This document shows, piece after piece, positions 9,765 to 21,124 of a stretch of DNA of 64,000 nt (its first letter is position 1; every line of letters begins with the position of its first letter). The notes beneath the pieces were generated by a model. That model did not search any database, was not told where the DNA came from, and was given only the letters and a program-made list of their open reading frames with translations. Source of the DNA: Sporosarcina sp. P2 (GTDB taxonomy: Bacteria > Bacillota > Bacilli > Bacillales_A > Planococcaceae); contig NZ_PDYY01000016.1 of assembly GCF_002743255.1 (NCBI RefSeq), positions 17,781-81,780 on the forward strand, in the 5' to 3' direction. Both the position numbers and the translations under genes were made by a program.

Positions 9765-9965
9765 TTACATCGAAAAAACATTAAGTGTCTCCATTTCATT
9801 GTGAATTTCCGTCAATCGTAGTTTGCTTTTATCAACTTGATCTGTGTCTTGGTCTTGTAGTGCGTCGTATAGAGTAGCTAATTCATAATCCAATTCCAAT
9901 TGTAAAGTTCTCACATATTCTCTCTCAACATCTTCTTTTCGGATAAAATGAACGACCTGTTTCAT
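9765..9965 (-). CDS. Small acidic protein, YkzI-like by position
   Basis: A 66-aa predicted helical protein rich in Glu, Asp and Leu, opening M-K-Q-V-V-H-F. The ATG at 9965 has AAAAGGGGTG eight bases upstream; a longer frame without such a site is rejected. I do not recognise the family from sequence. It lies between suhB and yktB, where B. subtilis has ykzI, so it is likely the counterpart. No catalytic motif is visible. Confidence 0.7.
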   Translation of the reverse strand: MKQVVHFIRKEDVEREYVRTLQLELDYELATLYDALQDQDTDQVDKSKLRLTEIHNEMETLNVFSM

Positions 9966-10123
9966 AAGTAGCACCCCTTTTAAGTTAATATTTGACCCCA
10001 ACCGTCTTATTAGTAAGATATGCAAAAATTCCGACTTTTAGTGGTTAGAAGCCTTGTTATTTTAAATTATTCCCCAATTACTGATAAGATAAACGTAGTC
10101 ACTACAAACTGGAGGAGATTTTC

Positions 10124-10756
10124 TTGTTTCAGTCTTATTGGTCATCAAATGATTTTGACGTTTTTACCATTGATGGCTTGGATAATCGCATGAAAGCTTT
10201 GCAGGAAAAGGTACAACCGAAATTCATAGAATTAGGAAATCATTTTGCACACCGCCTTTCCGCCCACGGTACGGGTGAGTTTTTTCCACATGTTGCAAAA
10301 CACGCGAGGCGAACTGTCAATCCGCCACGGGATAGCTGGGTAGCATTCGCTCCCGCTAAGAGAGGCTATAAAGCGTTACCTCACTTTCAGATTGGCTTGT
10401 GGAGCACTCATTTATTCATTGTACTGGCAATTATTTATGAAAATCCCGATAAAAAAGGGATTGCTACACGTTTAGAAAAAAACTTGGAAGTTATGACTGC
10501 CTTACCAAAAGATTTTATAGTTTCCGGAGACCATATGAAGCCTGAAGCTGAGCATATTAGTGAAGGAGGTGTAGAAGGTCTCGAAAAATTGTTGGATCGT
10601 CTACAAACGGTGAAAAAAGCGGAGTTTTTAGTTGGTCGTCACCTTTCAAGAGATGAAGCATCCAAAATGAGTGAAGAGCAATTTTATGAGTATGCAGAGG
10701 ATACTTTCACGAAGTTATTGCCTGTTTATGACGTGGTTATTCATTCTTTAGATTAA
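10124..10756 (+). CDS. yktB: YktB family protein (UPF0637)
   Basis: A 210-aa soluble protein with conserved segments including H-V-A-K-H-A-R-R-T-V-N-P-P-R-D-S-W-V and G-L-W-S-T-H-L-F, characteristic of UPF0637. It starts at TTG eight bases after GGAGGAG. Function unknown. It is divergent from the ykzI-like gene and converges on yktA, a conserved neighbourhood. Confidence 0.9.
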   Translation: MFQSYWSSNDFDVFTIDGLDNRMKALQEKVQPKFIELGNHFAHRLSAHGTGEFFPHVAKHARRTVNPPRDSWVAFAPAKRGYKALPHFQIGLWSTHLFIVLAIIYENPDKKGIATRLEKNLEVMTALPKDFIVSGDHMKPEAEHISEGGVEGLEKLLDRLQTVKKAEFLVGRHLSRDEASKMSEEQFYEYAEDTFTKLLPVYDVVIHSLD

Positions 10757-10788
10757 AATAAAAATTGCATGTGGGAACACACCATGGA

Positions 10789-10836
10789 TCGACATACTAG
10801 GCGGATGCTTCCACGTTCGATCAACAGTGCGTTTTG
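10789..10836. repeat. Possible degenerate copy of an intergenic repeat
   Basis: This stretch downstream of yktB contains GTTCGATCAACAGTGCG, close to ACGTCGATCAACGGCG in the element at 21125-21262. It may be a decayed copy. Judged by eye only. Confidence 0.3.
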
Positions 10837-10862
10837 TAAAAGGCCTATTAGGAAGTGAAATC

Positions 10863-10903
10863 AAAGCAAAAGACACCTTTTAAAATGGGTGTCTTTTACT
10901 TTG
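10863..10903. terminator. Bidirectional terminator between yktB and yktA
   Basis: Inverted repeat CAAAAGACACC / GGGTGTCTTTT flanked by A- and T-rich bases, with outer CAAAG/CTTTG extension. Confidence 0.85.
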
Positions 10904-10904
10904 A

Positions 10905-11183
10905 TTATTTTTTCACCTTTAGCAGTTCGCCTGGTTGGCTCTCTTTTGCCGCTTTCACTACGCGAAATGCAACATAGTCACTGCTTTCCTCAAATTCCTT
11001 GCATAGCGTTTTTTCTTCGGCCATGGATGGAACAACACTTTTGAAAGCTCGATAATATCTCATGAATTCGTCTCGTTCGATACTCGATTCATAGGCTTGC
11101 TCCACTTTTGTGAAAAAATCAATCACCTTCACGATCTCTTCTGTTGACCAATCCGCACGTAGTGGATATTGATAACCTGCCAT
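10905..11183 (-). CDS. yktA: YktA family protein (UPF0223)
   Basis: A 92-aa soluble helical protein with the UPF0223 pattern Y-Q-Y-P-L near the start, D-W-S-T-E-E, and A-E-E-K-T-L-C-K-E-F-E in the middle. Function unknown. The ribosome site TAAGGAGAG overlaps the stop codon of the monooxygenase-like gene upstream, so the two are probably co-transcribed. Confidence 0.9.
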   Translation of the reverse strand: MAGYQYPLRADWSTEEIVKVIDFFTKVEQAYESSIERDEFMRYYRAFKSVVPSMAEEKTLCKEFEESSDYVAFRVVKAAKESQPGELLKVKK

Positions 11184-11195
11184 TTACTTCTCTCC

Positions 11196-12155
11196 TTATC
11201 CGACACTCCATTTTTTTCGAATAGTTATTGCTTCTTTTTTCATTCGTTCAAACAATTCGGCAACGCTTGGAACATCTTCAATCATACCCGCTACTTGGCC
11301 ACCCCAACCAAAGCCTTGATCATTCATACCATCGTGAATGAATTTACAATTTGCTTCCCCGCTAATAAATGCTTTCAGTCCTTCGTAACCAGCATCTTCC
11401 GCTTCCAACTTCAGAATCTTCTCTGTCCATTCATTCGTCAATGCACGAGCAGGTGCACCAATCGTGCGTTTGATAATCGTTGTATCTTGTTCACTGCTCG
11501 CTAAAAGAGTTTCAAGATAAGCAGGTGATGCATCCACACATTCTTTTGTCGCTATGAAACGAGTACCCATCTCGATTCCTTCTGCCCCTAGTGCTTGCGC
11601 TGCCATCCAGCCCCGTCCATCACCAATACCACCTGAACCAATGACCGGTATACTAACAGAATCTACAATCCTCGGAATTAAGACCATCGTACCTATATCG
11701 TCACGGCCTAAATGCCCTCCGCCCTCTTGTCCAACCGCTATGACAGCATCCGCACCAATCTCTTCGGCTTTTTGCGCTTGTCTTCTAGCAGCCACCAACA
11801 CCATCTTCTTCACGTTAGTACCGGTTAACATGTCAAAAAGCGGCGCGGGATTTCCCCCGGTAACCGATATAATATCGATCTTTTCTTCTAATGCAGCTTC
11901 CACCATCGCTTCGTAGGATCTACCATGATTACCAATTGCAAAATTTACACTGAATGGTTTATCTGTCTTTTCGCGAACTTTGCGAATCTCTTCTTTCAAT
12001 GCGTCAGGTGAAGTCAAGCTCATGGCTGTAATTTGGCCAAGTCCACCCGCCTCCGAAACGGCAGCAGCAAGGTCTGAATAAGCCAGATACGCAAGTCCCC
12101 CTTGCACAATTGGATATTCAATTCCAAACAGTTTTGTCACTCTAGTTTCCCACAT
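11196..12155 (-). CDS. Nitronate monooxygenase-like flavoprotein (2-nitropropane dioxygenase family)
   Basis: A 319-aa TIM-barrel FMN enzyme. It begins with the family pattern I-E-Y-P-I-V-Q-G-G-L, and has G-Q-E-G-G-G-H-L-G-R and P-V-I-G-S-G-G-I-G-D-G-R-G, the FMN-phosphate loop. Family members oxidise nitronates or act as enoyl-ACP reductase FabK; FabK is a possible alternative. The ATG at 12155 with GGGGGAT upstream is preferred over an upstream frame lacking a site. It lies between pdhD and yktA, separated from pdhD by a terminator. Confidence 0.82.
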   Translation of the reverse strand: MWETRVTKLFGIEYPIVQGGLAYLAYSDLAAAVSEAGGLGQITAMSLTSPDALKEEIRKVREKTDKPFSVNFAIGNHGRSYEAMVEAALEEKIDIISVTGGNPAPLFDMLTGTNVKKMVLVAARRQAQKAEEIGADAVIAVGQEGGGHLGRDDIGTMVLIPRIVDSVSIPVIGSGGIGDGRGWMAAQALGAEGIEMGTRFIATKECVDASPAYLETLLASSEQDTTIIKRTIGAPARALTNEWTEKILKLEAEDAGYEGLKAFISGEANCKFIHDGMNDQGFGWGGQVAGMIEDVPSVAELFERMKKEAITIRKKWSVG

Positions 12156-12182
12156 GAAAATCCCCCATTTTTCATAATGTAA

Positions 12183-12212
12183 AAAGACCCATGAGAAAAA
12201 ATCCCATGGGCT
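12183..12212 (-). terminator. Terminator of the pdh operon
   Basis: Minus-strand hairpin with CCCATGGGA and TCTCATGGG arms, followed by CTTTTTA, immediately after the pdhD stop. Confidence 0.8.
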
Positions 12213-12229
12213 GTTCAATTCTAGCTGTT

Positions 12230-13642
12230 TTATTTCGTCATCATGTGAATCGGCTTACCAAGAGCAACTTCTGCTGCTTCCATAGAAATCTCACCGAGTG
12301 TAGGGTGAGCATGAATAGTCATAGAAATATCTTCAAGAGTCATACCCGCTTCAATCGCTAGACCAAGCTCTGCAATCATGTCAGAAGCATTTTCCCCAAC
12401 GATTTGAGCGCCTAGTAATAAACCGTCTTCTTTGCGACCGACAAGCTTCACGAAACCTTCTGTAGCATCCAATGAAAGGGCACGGCCGTTAGCTGCAAAC
12501 GGGAATTTACCGCTTACTACGTCATAACCTTCATCTTTTGCTTGTTGTTCGTTTAAGCCTACAGTTGCCAATTCCGGATCGGTGAAGCATACAGCCGGAA
12601 TAGCCATATAATCCACTTCAGATTTTTCTCCAGAAATAGCTTCCGCTGCAATTTTCGCCTCGTAAGACGCTTTGTGCGCAAGCTGAGGTCCCGCTACGAT
12701 ATCACCGATTGCATATACATTCGGTAGATTTGTACGGCATTGCTTGTCCACTTCGATCAAACCGCGGTCAGTCATGTTCAAGCCAAGACCTTCCAAGCCG
12801 ATTTCATCTGTATTCGGACGACGGCCCACTGTTACCAGAACGTAGTCCGCTTCAATTTTTACTTCTTCACCTTTAGCTTCGTATGTTACTACGACGCCGT
12901 CTTTCGTTTCTTCAACGCCTTTAGCAGATGCTTTCACAACTACTTCAACGCCTTTTTTCTTCAAGCCTTTTTTAACGATTTGCGTCATTTGTTTTTCGAA
13001 ACCAGCAAGGATATCATCCGCGCCTTCAAGAATAGTTACTTCAGATCCTAGATTAGCATAAGCAGATCCAAGTTCTGTACCAATATAGCCGCCACCAACA
13101 ACGACAAGCTTTTTCGGTAATTCTTTCAAACTTAAAGCGCCTGTAGAATTGATTACACGGTCTGTGAATTTGAATGAAGGGATTTCAACTGGGCGTGCAC
13201 CCGTTGCGATAATAACGTTGTTGAATTTATATGTTTGAGCAGAGTTGTCTGTCATGACACGTACAGTGTTCGCATCTACGAAATACGCTTCACCTGCAAC
13301 TGTTTCTACTTTATTCCCTTTAAGCAAACCTGATACGCCGCCAGTTAACTTAGAAACAACACTTTCCTTAAATTTCATAGCTTTAGAAAAGTCTAGTTCG
13401 ACAGATTTCGCAGTGATTCCCATACCATCTGCATTCTGAGCATCCACAAAGCGATGTCCAACAGAAATCATCGCTTTAGAAGGAATACATCCAACGTTTA
13501 AACAAACACCGCCGATTGTATCTTTTTCTACGATGGTAACTTTTTGACCAAGTTGAGCTGCGCGTATTGCCGCTACATATCCCCCTGGGCCTGAACCTAC
13601 TACAAGTGTGTCAACTTCAATTGGAAAATCTCCTACTACCAT
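12230..13642 (-). CDS. pdhD: Dihydrolipoamide dehydrogenase (PDH E3)
   Basis: A 470-aa flavoprotein disulfide reductase: FAD loop G-S-G-P-G-G, redox-active pair Cys47/Cys52 in [16 protein letters not shown] loop G-G-G-Y-I-G-T-E-L, and C-terminal catalytic H-A-H-P-T-L-G-E. It reoxidises dihydrolipoyl groups of E2 with NAD+. GGAGG nine bases upstream overlaps the end of pdhC. Last gene of the pdhABCD operon. Confidence 0.97.
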   Translation of the reverse strand: MVVGDFPIEVDTLVVGSGPGGYVAAIRAAQLGQKVTIVEKDTIGGVCLNVGCIPSKAMISVGHRFVDAQNADGMGITAKSVELDFSKAMKFKESVVSKLTGGVSGLLKGNKVETVAGEAYFVDANTVRVMTDNSAQTYKFNNVIIATGARPVEIPSFKFTDRVINSTGALSLKELPKKLVVVGGGYIGTELGSAYANLGSEVTILEGADDILAGFEKQMTQIVKKGLKKKGVEVVVKASAKGVEETKDGVVVTYEAKGEEVKIEADYVLVTVGRRPNTDEIGLEGLGLNMTDRGLIEVDKQCRTNLPNVYAIGDIVAGPQLAHKASYEAKIAAEAISGEKSEVDYMAIPAVCFTDPELATVGLNEQQAKDEGYDVVSGKFPFAANGRALSLDATEGFVKLVGRKEDGLLLGAQIVGENASDMIAELGLAIEAGMTLEDISMTIHAHPTLGEISMEAAEVALGKPIHMMTK

Positions 13643-13646
13643 TGCT

Positions 13647-15017
13647 TTACGCCTCCATTAATAAAAGTGATGGATTACTTATTAATTCCTTAAGATAGTT
13701 TAACGCTAATTGCCCCGTTACGCCATCAATCACTCTGTGATCAAATACTAATGATAATGCTAACATAGGTGCAGCTACAATTTCACCATTTTTTACAATT
13801 GGTTTTTCAGAAATTCTTCCGATACCTAAAATAGCTACTTCTGGATGGTTAATAATCGGTGTAAACCACTGTCCACCCGCGGAACCAATGTTCGTAATCG
13901 TACATGATGCACCCTTCATTTCTGCCGCTTGAAGTTTTCCATCGCGCGCTTTTCCAGCTAGCTCATTCACTTCATTTGAAATGGCAAACATGGACTTGCG
14001 ATCAGCATTCTTAACAACTGGTACCATTAGACCGCGATCTGTATCTGCTGCAATTCCGATATTGTAGTAGTGTTTTTGAATTAATTCCTCTGTCGCATCG
14101 TCTAGTGACGTATTTAGTTGAGGGAACTCACGCAATGTGGCTACGAGCGCTTTTACTACATACGGAAGATATGTTAACTTCACATCTTTCTCTGCTGCAA
14201 TCGCTTTAAATTCTTTCCGATGTGCAACAAGTGCTGTAACATCTACTTCATCTAACAGTGTAACATGTGCTGCTGTGTGTTTTGAATTTGACATTGCTTT
14301 TGAGATTGCTTTTCGCATAGGAGACAGTTTTTCACGAGTCTCTGGGAATTCACCTTCAAAAACAGGAGCTTTCTTCTCTGAAGTGCTAGGTGTTTCCTCG
14401 GTCGACTGCGATTGGGTCGTTTCTTCAACCGATTGTTGTTGATCTCCCGCTTTAAATGAATCTATGTCTTCCTTTAATACACGGCCGTTTTTTCCACTCC
14501 CAGCCACTTGTGCTATCGTTACATCTTGTTCACGTGCATATTTACGAACGGATGGCATCGCAATTACTCGGCGATTTTCATCTACCTCACTAGTAGTTGT
14601 CTCGATGTTTTGTTCTTTTTGCGGTTCTGTCGATTGCTGCTCTCCAGATGCCTGTTCAGGTTTCTTGGAATCTACACTACCAAGTGCTTCCCCTACTTGT
14701 TCATGAGATTTTTCTGCACTTGCTTCTTCAGAAGAGTCCGCACTTTCTTCATCGTCTTCATGATCTGGAATACCGTGATCCGGTGCATCAAAACGTACTA
14801 ATTTATCTCCAACAACTGCTACCGTACCTTCAGTAACATAAATTTCTTCCACTGTACCTGATACAGGTGATGGAATTTCAACTACGGATTTATCATTTTG
14901 TACTTCTAGTAATGTATCATCTTCTTGGATTTCATCGCCCGGTTTTACGAACCACTTAACGATCTCCCCTTCGTGTATACCTTCACCAATATCTGGTAAT
15001 CGAAATTCATAAGTCAC
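13647..15017 (-). CDS. pdhC: Dihydrolipoamide acetyltransferase (PDH E2)
   Basis: A 456-aa E2 core enzyme with one N-terminal lipoyl domain (lipoyl Lys43 in Q-N-D-K-S-V), an acidic Glu/Ser/Gln-rich flexible linker (about 85-150), a peripheral subunit-binding domain ([10 protein letters not shown], then [11 protein letters not shown]), a second linker, and the catalytic domain ending in D-H-R-V-I-D-G. GTG at 15017 is preferred because AGGAAGGGTG precedes it; the longer TTG frame has no site and a non-homologous N-terminus. Confidence 0.96.
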   Translation of the reverse strand: MTYEFRLPDIGEGIHEGEIVKWFVKPGDEIQEDDTLLEVQNDKSVVEIPSPVSGTVEEIYVTEGTVAVVGDKLVRFDAPDHGIPDHEDDEESADSSEEASAEKSHEQVGEALGSVDSKKPEQASGEQQSTEPQKEQNIETTTSEVDENRRVIAMPSVRKYAREQDVTIAQVAGSGKNGRVLKEDIDSFKAGDQQQSVEETTQSQSTEETPSTSEKKAPVFEGEFPETREKLSPMRKAISKAMSNSKHTAAHVTLLDEVDVTALVAHRKEFKAIAAEKDVKLTYLPYVVKALVATLREFPQLNTSLDDATEELIQKHYYNIGIAADTDRGLMVPVVKNADRKSMFAISNEVNELAGKARDGKLQAAEMKGASCTITNIGSAGGQWFTPIINHPEVAILGIGRISEKPIVKNGEIVAAPMLALSLVFDHRVIDGVTGQLALNYLKELISNPSLLLMEA

Positions 15018-15051
15018 GTAATTCACCCTTCCTGGATTGTCCAACAGTTAT

Positions 15052-16029
15052 TTAGAATGTTAGAACTTCTCTTGCTTTCGCTGCAATGTCTTTGGCATTA
15101 GGCAACCATGTGTTTTCGCCTGCCGCAAAAGGATATACCGTGTCTGGTGCAGTCACACGCATCACTGGAGCTTCTAGACTCAAAATAGCGCGTTCAGTAA
15201 TTTCAGCTACTACGTTAGCAGCAATTCCCGCTTGTCGCTGCGCTTCTTGTACGACGATTGCGCGGTTTGTTTTTTCAACAGATTGTATAATTGTTTCTAT
15301 ATCGAGTGGCTGAATCGTACGTAAATCGATTACTTCCACTGAGTAATTTTCTTTTTCAAGCGCTTCAGCAGCTTTTAAGCTTTCCTGCACCATTGCACCG
15401 TACGTGACAATGGTCAAATCTTTACCTTCACGCTTCACATCAGCTTTGCCTAAAGGAATAGAATATTCTTCTTCAGGAACTTCTTGTCTGAATGAACGAT
15501 AGAGTTTCATATGTTCCAAGAAAATTACAGGGTCATCACTTTTGATTGCAGAGATAAGCAATCCTTTTGCATCATACGGAGTCGATGGAATAACTACTGT
15601 TAAACCAGGTTGTGATGCTACTAGACCTTCTAGACTGTCCGCGTGCATTTCCGGAGTGGCTACACCTCCACCAAATGGCGCACGGATCGTAATCGGCGCA
15701 TTAAAATGGCCGCCTGTTCTAAAGTTCATTCTCGCAATTTGTCCACTCACTGAATCCATTACTTCAAACAGAAAACCAAAGAATTGAATTTCCATAATGG
15801 GACGAAAGCCAGTAAGTGCTAGTCCAATTGCCAATCCACCAATACCAGATTCGGCTAGCGGCGTATCAAAAACCCGCTCCTCGCCGAATTCTTTGTGGAG
15901 GCCTTCCGTCGCACGGAAGACACCTCCGTTTGCGCCTACGTCTTCACCGAATAGCAATACGTTTTCATCTGTCTTTAGCTCAGTACGAAGGGCATCTGTA
16001 ATCGCTTGAATCATTGTTAATTCTGCCAT
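15052..16029 (-). CDS. pdhB: Pyruvate dehydrogenase E1 beta subunit
   Basis: A 325-aa transketolase-like beta subunit with [10 protein letters not shown] at the start, [11 protein letters not shown], and the C-terminal transketolase domain with Q-E-A-Q-R-Q-A-G-I. It completes the thiamine-diphosphate site with PdhA. AAGGAG precedes the ATG; only three bases separate it from the pdhA stop. Confidence 0.97.
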   Translation of the reverse strand: MAELTMIQAITDALRTELKTDENVLLFGEDVGANGGVFRATEGLHKEFGEERVFDTPLAESGIGGLAIGLALTGFRPIMEIQFFGFLFEVMDSVSGQIARMNFRTGGHFNAPITIRAPFGGGVATPEMHADSLEGLVASQPGLTVVIPSTPYDAKGLLISAIKSDDPVIFLEHMKLYRSFRQEVPEEEYSIPLGKADVKREGKDLTIVTYGAMVQESLKAAEALEKENYSVEVIDLRTIQPLDIETIIQSVEKTNRAIVVQEAQRQAGIAANVVAEITERAILSLEAPVMRVTAPDTVYPFAAGENTWLPNAKDIAAKAREVLTF

Positions 16030-16032
16030 GGA

Positions 16033-17208
<1,176 letters not shown>

Positions 17209-17475
17209 TTATAAATACTAGTATACGCAAAACTGAGCGCTTGGTCAACCATTGTAATCAAAGACTTTTAATCATTTTTATATTTTTCTAAAAATGTACT
17301 GTACTAACACAATATCGTTTCTGTATTGGTACAGAACTGCTTTTATTGGGTCATACCGGCCAATCTATATCTATGAAAGTCATCAATGAACATTCATATA
17401 ACAACTGAAATGATAAGTCCTTACAAATACCTATCGCGTACTAGTTGTCGCTTTTAATCCTACCTACTCACTACT

Positions 17476-18114
17476 TTATATTTCCTTTTTATTGTTTTCT
17501 AAACTTTTCAAAGCGCGGGCCACTAACCTGTTTACTTCCCTAGTTGCTTCATTGAATTCTATAAGTGATCGTTGGCTAGAAGTGATTAAATCATTTACAT
17601 CACGAACATGCTTTTGAAGTTCATGCTCGCGGATGGATGGATCTTCAATTTGCGTATATAATTGCGTCTGACTATCTATAAGTTTTTTATACTGCATGAT
17701 GAATGTCTCTTGTATTTCAGAACGTTCATACAATGCTTCAACTACTTCATCTAGTGAATCATGTAATTCCATACGCTCTACCCACTCAGACATCCGGTCT
17801 ATCGCTTTCTTCGACTCGTGTAAAGCACTTTCCTCTTTTTCTAACAGTTGAGCCCGTTCATGTGCAGACTTTTTCATCGCAACCACTCGTTGTTTCACTT
17901 CTTGATATTGCTGTTGAGTCAGTTCCATTGTCTCAATAAACAAGACTTGTTCATTCTGCTCCTTCTCGTGTAACTTCTTTCCAAAGTTGTTCCCTTGTTT
18001 TTCTTTTTCATTCAGAACCACGAGTAAATCTGTAAGTTGTTGAGTTACTTCAGTCTCTTTGGAACAACTAGTTAGTAGAAGGAAGATGAACAATACGCAA
18101 ATTACTTTCTTCAT
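17476..18114 (-). CDS. ykyA: YkyA-like lipoprotein with coiled coil
   Basis: A 212-aa protein with a short basic N-terminus, a hydrophobic segment and lipobox L-L-L-T-S-C (lipid-modified Cys near residue 16), then a long Glu/Gln/Lys-rich helical region likely to be a coiled coil. B. subtilis ykyA sits between def and pdhA, the same place. Function unknown. ATG at 18114 is chosen for GGAGGG upstream. Confidence 0.85.
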   Translation of the reverse strand: MKKVICVLFIFLLLTSCSKETEVTQQLTDLLVVLNEKEKQGNNFGKKLHEKEQNEQVLFIETMELTQQQYQEVKQRVVAMKKSAHERAQLLEKEESALHESKKAIDRMSEWVERMELHDSLDEVVEALYERSEIQETFIMQYKKLIDSQTQLYTQIEDPSIREHELQKHVRDVNDLITSSQRSLIEFNEATREVNRLVARALKSLENNKKEI

Positions 18115-18283
18115 TAATAACCCTCCAGACACTTTATATACTTTTTTCTTTCACCATTTTTCTCATTCGTCTATACTGTATAAGAGGAAATTGGTTTTTA
18201 CGATTATATACCCTTCATGCACAATAGTTACTATTTTATCGTAGATTGTACTATACCTAATATATCCGAGAGGAAGAGTAGAA

Positions 18284-18841
18284 ATGATTTTAATGAATGA
18301 TATTATCCGGGAGGGTCACCCAACGTTGCGATTAAAAGCAAAAGAGGTGAGTTTTCCTTTAAGTAATGAAGACCGTCAATTATGCGATGATCTGTTGGAA
18401 TATGTCGTCAACAGCCAAAATGATGAGTTGAGTAAAAAATACGGCTTACGATCTGGCATCGGTTTGGCCGCTCCACAAGTCAATGCATCTAAAAGAATCT
18501 TCGCTCTGCATATCCCGGACGGCGAAGTTCTATTGGAAAACTTTATAGCTATTAACCCGAAAATCATTAGCCATTCCGTTGAAAAGACCTATATAGAAAC
18601 CGGTGAAGGTTGTTTATCAGTAGATCGTGAAGTGCCTGGTTATGTTCCCCGGTATGCAAGAATCACCGTAAAAGCTTTTGATAAAGAAGGAAACGTAATC
18701 AAAAAACGTCTAAAGGGATTACCCGCCATTGCATTCCAGCATGAACTCGATCATTTGAACGGCATTATGTTTTATGATCATATTGATGCGAATGCCCCTT
18801 ACAAGGAAATCCCCGGCGCAACAGCATTCGACAGAGAGTAA
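18284..18841 (+). CDS. def: Peptide deformylase
   Basis: A 185-aa metalloenzyme with all three motifs: G-I-G-L-A-A-P-Q, E-G-C-L-S-V and Q-H-E-L-D-H. It removes the N-formyl group from nascent proteins; Cys and two His bind the metal. It resembles the YkrB type by length and position near ykyA, divergent from it. GAGGAAGAG precedes the ATG; a second ATG three codons in is less well placed. Confidence 0.96.
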   Translation: MILMNDIIREGHPTLRLKAKEVSFPLSNEDRQLCDDLLEYVVNSQNDELSKKYGLRSGIGLAAPQVNASKRIFALHIPDGEVLLENFIAINPKIISHSVEKTYIETGEGCLSVDREVPGYVPRYARITVKAFDKEGNVIKKRLKGLPAIAFQHELDHLNGIMFYDHIDANAPYKEIPGATAFDRE

Positions 18842-18852
18842 AGCTCTTACAC

Positions 18853-18881
18853 TTGACAGGACGAAGTTTTTCTGTTACAGT
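18853..18881 (+). promoter_or_regulatory. Sigma-A promoter of a 23-codon gene, inside a dyad
   Basis: Consensus TTGACA (18853-18858), 17-base spacer, TACAGT (18876-18881). The -35 box lies in the left arm CTTGACA (18852-18858) of a dyad whose right arm TGTCAAG (18884-18890) abuts the AAGGAG ribosome site. Confidence 0.6.
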
Positions 18882-18903
18882 CTTGTCAAGGAGTGATGAT
18901 GCC

Positions 18904-18975
18904 ATGTACAAACGTCTAAAACGCAAACTGCTAAGACGACTTAATGGCCTGCTCGGTAAAAAGACAATTGCTTAG
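18904..18975 (+). CDS. 23-aa cationic amphipathic microprotein, unrecognised
   Basis: An ATG-initiated 24-codon frame with AAGGAG (18888-18893) ten bases upstream, a near-consensus sigma-A promoter at 18853-18881 and an intrinsic terminator right after the stop. The peptide (opening M-Y-K-R-L-K-R-K-L-L-R-R-L) carries nine Lys/Arg and no acidic residue, with Leu spaced at 3-4-residue intervals, so a helix would be strongly amphipathic. I do not recognise it. It may be a membrane- or RNA-binding micropeptide; a leader peptide is also possible. Intervening position between def and rpoY. Confidence 0.55.
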   Translation: MYKRLKRKLLRRLNGLLGKKTIA

Positions 18976-18983
18976 ACATTTAC

Positions 18984-19018
18984 GCCCGCCAACTAAATTG
19001 GTGGGCTTTTCTTTATTT
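18984..19018 (+). terminator. Terminator after the microprotein
   Basis: GCCCGCCAA (18984-18992) pairs with TTGGTGGGC (18998-19006), followed by TTTTCTTTATTTT. Confidence 0.9.
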
Positions 19019-19026
19019 TAGGGAAA

Positions 19027-19056
19027 TTGCATGCTATTATTGATGATATGTATTAT
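19027..19056 (+). promoter_or_regulatory. Candidate promoter of rpoY-rnjA
   Basis: TTGCAT (19027-19032) and TATTAT (19051-19056) are 18 bases apart, 27 bases before the rpoY ATG; AAGGAGAG sits between. Confidence 0.5.
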
Positions 19057-19082
19057 TAGGAACGTAAAAAGGAGAGTTAAAC

Positions 19083-19292
19083 ATGATTTTTAAAGTATAT
19101 TACCATTTAAACGTACATGAAGTTCCAGTCCGCGAGAACACACTCAGCTTGTATGTAGAAGCTGAATCAGAAAAAGAAGTCCGTGATCAACTTAAAGATC
19201 GCGATCTTATGATTGAATACGTACAAAAGCTGGAGGGTGAGCATTTAGCATATGAACAAGCCTCCCCAGACTTTCACGTTGAGCAGGTCTAA
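19083..19292 (+). CDS. rpoY: RNA polymerase epsilon subunit
   Basis: A 69-aa protein (DUF1447), opening M-I-F-K-V-Y-Y with R-E-N-T-L-S-L-Y-V-E-A-E-S, the usual start of RpoY/YkzG. It is a small accessory subunit of Bacillota RNA polymerase. It sits three bases upstream of rnjA, the conserved arrangement. Confidence 0.95.
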   Translation: MIFKVYYHLNVHEVPVRENTLSLYVEAESEKEVRDQLKDRDLMIEYVQKLEGEHLAYEQASPDFHVEQV

Positions 19293-19295
19293 TCA

Positions 19296-20963
19296 ATGAA
19301 ATCTATTAAAAACAATGAAACAGCCGTTTTTGCCCTAGGCGGACTAGGTGAAATCGGTAAAAATACGTATTGTGTACAATTCCAAGATGAAATCATCATT
19401 ATTGATGCCGGAATTAAGTTTCCTGAAGATGAATTGCTTGGTATTGACTATGTAATTCCAGATTACACTTATCTCGAACGCAATATTGATAAGATTAAAG
19501 GCCTTTTCATCACACATGGTCACGAAGACCATATCGGTGGAATTCCTTATCTATTACGCAAAGTGAACGTTCCCGTCTACGGTGGTAAATTAGCAATTGG
19601 TTTACTTCGCAATAAGTTGGAAGAACACGGTTTGTTGCGCACTACGGAAATTCATGAAATTGAAGAAGATGATTTTATCAAATTCCGTAAAACCGCCGTA
19701 TCATTCTTCAGAACAACGCACAGTATTCCTGATGCATTCGGAGTAGTGGTTAAAACTCCTTCCGGAAACATCGTTCATACAGGTGACTTTAAGTTCGACT
19801 TTACGCCTGTCGGTGAACCTGCTAACTTGCATAAGATGGCCAAAATTGGTAGTGAAGGTGTACTTTGTTTGTTATCAGATAGTACAAATGCAGAAGTACC
19901 GAACTTCACGATGTCTGAACGTAAAGTTGGAGAAAGCCTAAATGATATTTTCCGCACTGTAGACGGTCGGATTATTTTCGCTACATTCGCTTCAAATATC
20001 CATAGATTACAACAAGTGATCGAATCGGCGCAGATTTTTGGTCGTAAAATCGCTGTCTTCGGGCGTAGTATGGATAATGCCATCACGATCGGTCGCGAAC
20101 TTGGTTATATTGATGCTCCGAAAGATTTATTCGTAGATGCTCAATCACTCAACCGACTTCCAGCTAATAAAGTGATGATTTTATGTACAGGTAGCCAAGG
20201 TGAACCGATGGCTGCACTATCACGTATCGCAAACGGTACGCATAGACAAGTCCAAATCCAACCTGGTGATACCGTTATCTTCTCATCTTCACCCATCCCA
20301 GGTAATACTCTGAGTGTGAACAAAGCGATTAATTCATTGTTCCGTGCAGGTGCAGAAGTTATTCATGGTCCATTAAACAACATCCACACATCCGGTCACG
20401 GGTCACAGGAAGAGCAAAAGCTGATGTTGCGTTTAATCAAACCTAAATACTTCATGCCAATCCACGGTGAATACCGCATGATGAATATGCACTCCCAACT
20501 TGCTATAGACTGTGATGTTGAACCTGATAACATTTTCATTATGGGCAATGGTGATGTACTCGCACTCACTGACTCGACAGCAAGACTTGCCGGACGTGTA
20601 CCTTCAGGCGATATATACATCGATGGAAGCGGTATTGGGGATATTGGTAACGTTGTACTACGCGACAGACGAATTCTTTCTGAAGATGGTCTAGTCATCG
20701 TTGTAGCAACCATCGACACCAAAAAGAACCGTTTAGTATCTGGTCCTGACCTGATATCACGCGGTTTCGTCTATATGCGTGAATCAGGCGCTATGATCAA
20801 TGAAGCACAATATATGCTTTCGAAAACATTACAACGCAAACTGGCTGCTAAACCTGATTCCGTCAACAACCTAAAAGGCGATATCATCGATACACTCGTT
20901 CCGTATTTATACGAGAAAACGAAACGTAAGCCGATGATCCTTCCTGTCATTATGGAACTCTAA
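19296..20963 (+). CDS. rnjA: Ribonuclease J1
   Basis: A 555-aa metallo-beta-lactamase/beta-CASP nuclease. The zinc motif H-G-H-E-D-H-I occupies residues 74-80; further metal ligands (H-S-I-P-D-A, H-T-G-D-F) and the C-terminal domain are in the expected order. RNase J1 has 5'-3' exonuclease and endonuclease activities in mRNA turnover and rRNA maturation. Length is the same as in B. subtilis. Translationally adjacent to rpoY. Confidence 0.97.
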   Translation: MKSIKNNETAVFALGGLGEIGKNTYCVQFQDEIIIIDAGIKFPEDELLGIDYVIPDYTYLERNIDKIKGLFITHGHEDHIGGIPYLLRKVNVPVYGGKLAIGLLRNKLEEHGLLRTTEIHEIEEDDFIKFRKTAVSFFRTTHSIPDAFGVVVKTPSGNIVHTGDFKFDFTPVGEPANLHKMAKIGSEGVLCLLSDSTNAEVPNFTMSERKVGESLNDIFRTVDGRIIFATFASNIHRLQQVIESAQIFGRKIAVFGRSMDNAITIGRELGYIDAPKDLFVDAQSLNRLPANKVMILCTGSQGEPMAALSRIANGTHRQVQIQPGDTVIFSSSPIPGNTLSVNKAINSLFRAGAEVIHGPLNNIHTSGHGSQEEQKLMLRLIKPKYFMPIHGEYRMMNMHSQLAIDCDVEPDNIFIMGNGDVLALTDSTARLAGRVPSGDIYIDGSGIGDIGNVVLRDRRILSEDGLVIVVATIDTKKNRLVSGPDLISRGFVYMRESGAMINEAQYMLSKTLQRKLAAKPDSVNNLKGDIIDTLVPYLYEKTKRKPMILPVIMEL

Positions 20964-21007
20964 AAAGCATACAAAAAAGCAAGCGCACATTAGCACTTGC
21001 TCTAGAC

Positions 21008-21048
21008 TGAAGGCAACTCCTATAAATTAGGGGTTGCCTTCATTTTTT
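21008..21048 (+). terminator. Terminator of rpoY-rnjA
   Basis: GAAGGCAACTCC (21009-21020) pairs with GGGGTTGCCTTC (21030-21041), followed by ATTTTTTTA. Confidence 0.9.
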
Positions 21049-21124
21049 TATTTGGATTTTTTATACGATCTTTTAACCATTTACTAGATGTTCCAAGTTG
21101 AAAAACAACACTAGTTGTTCCTAA

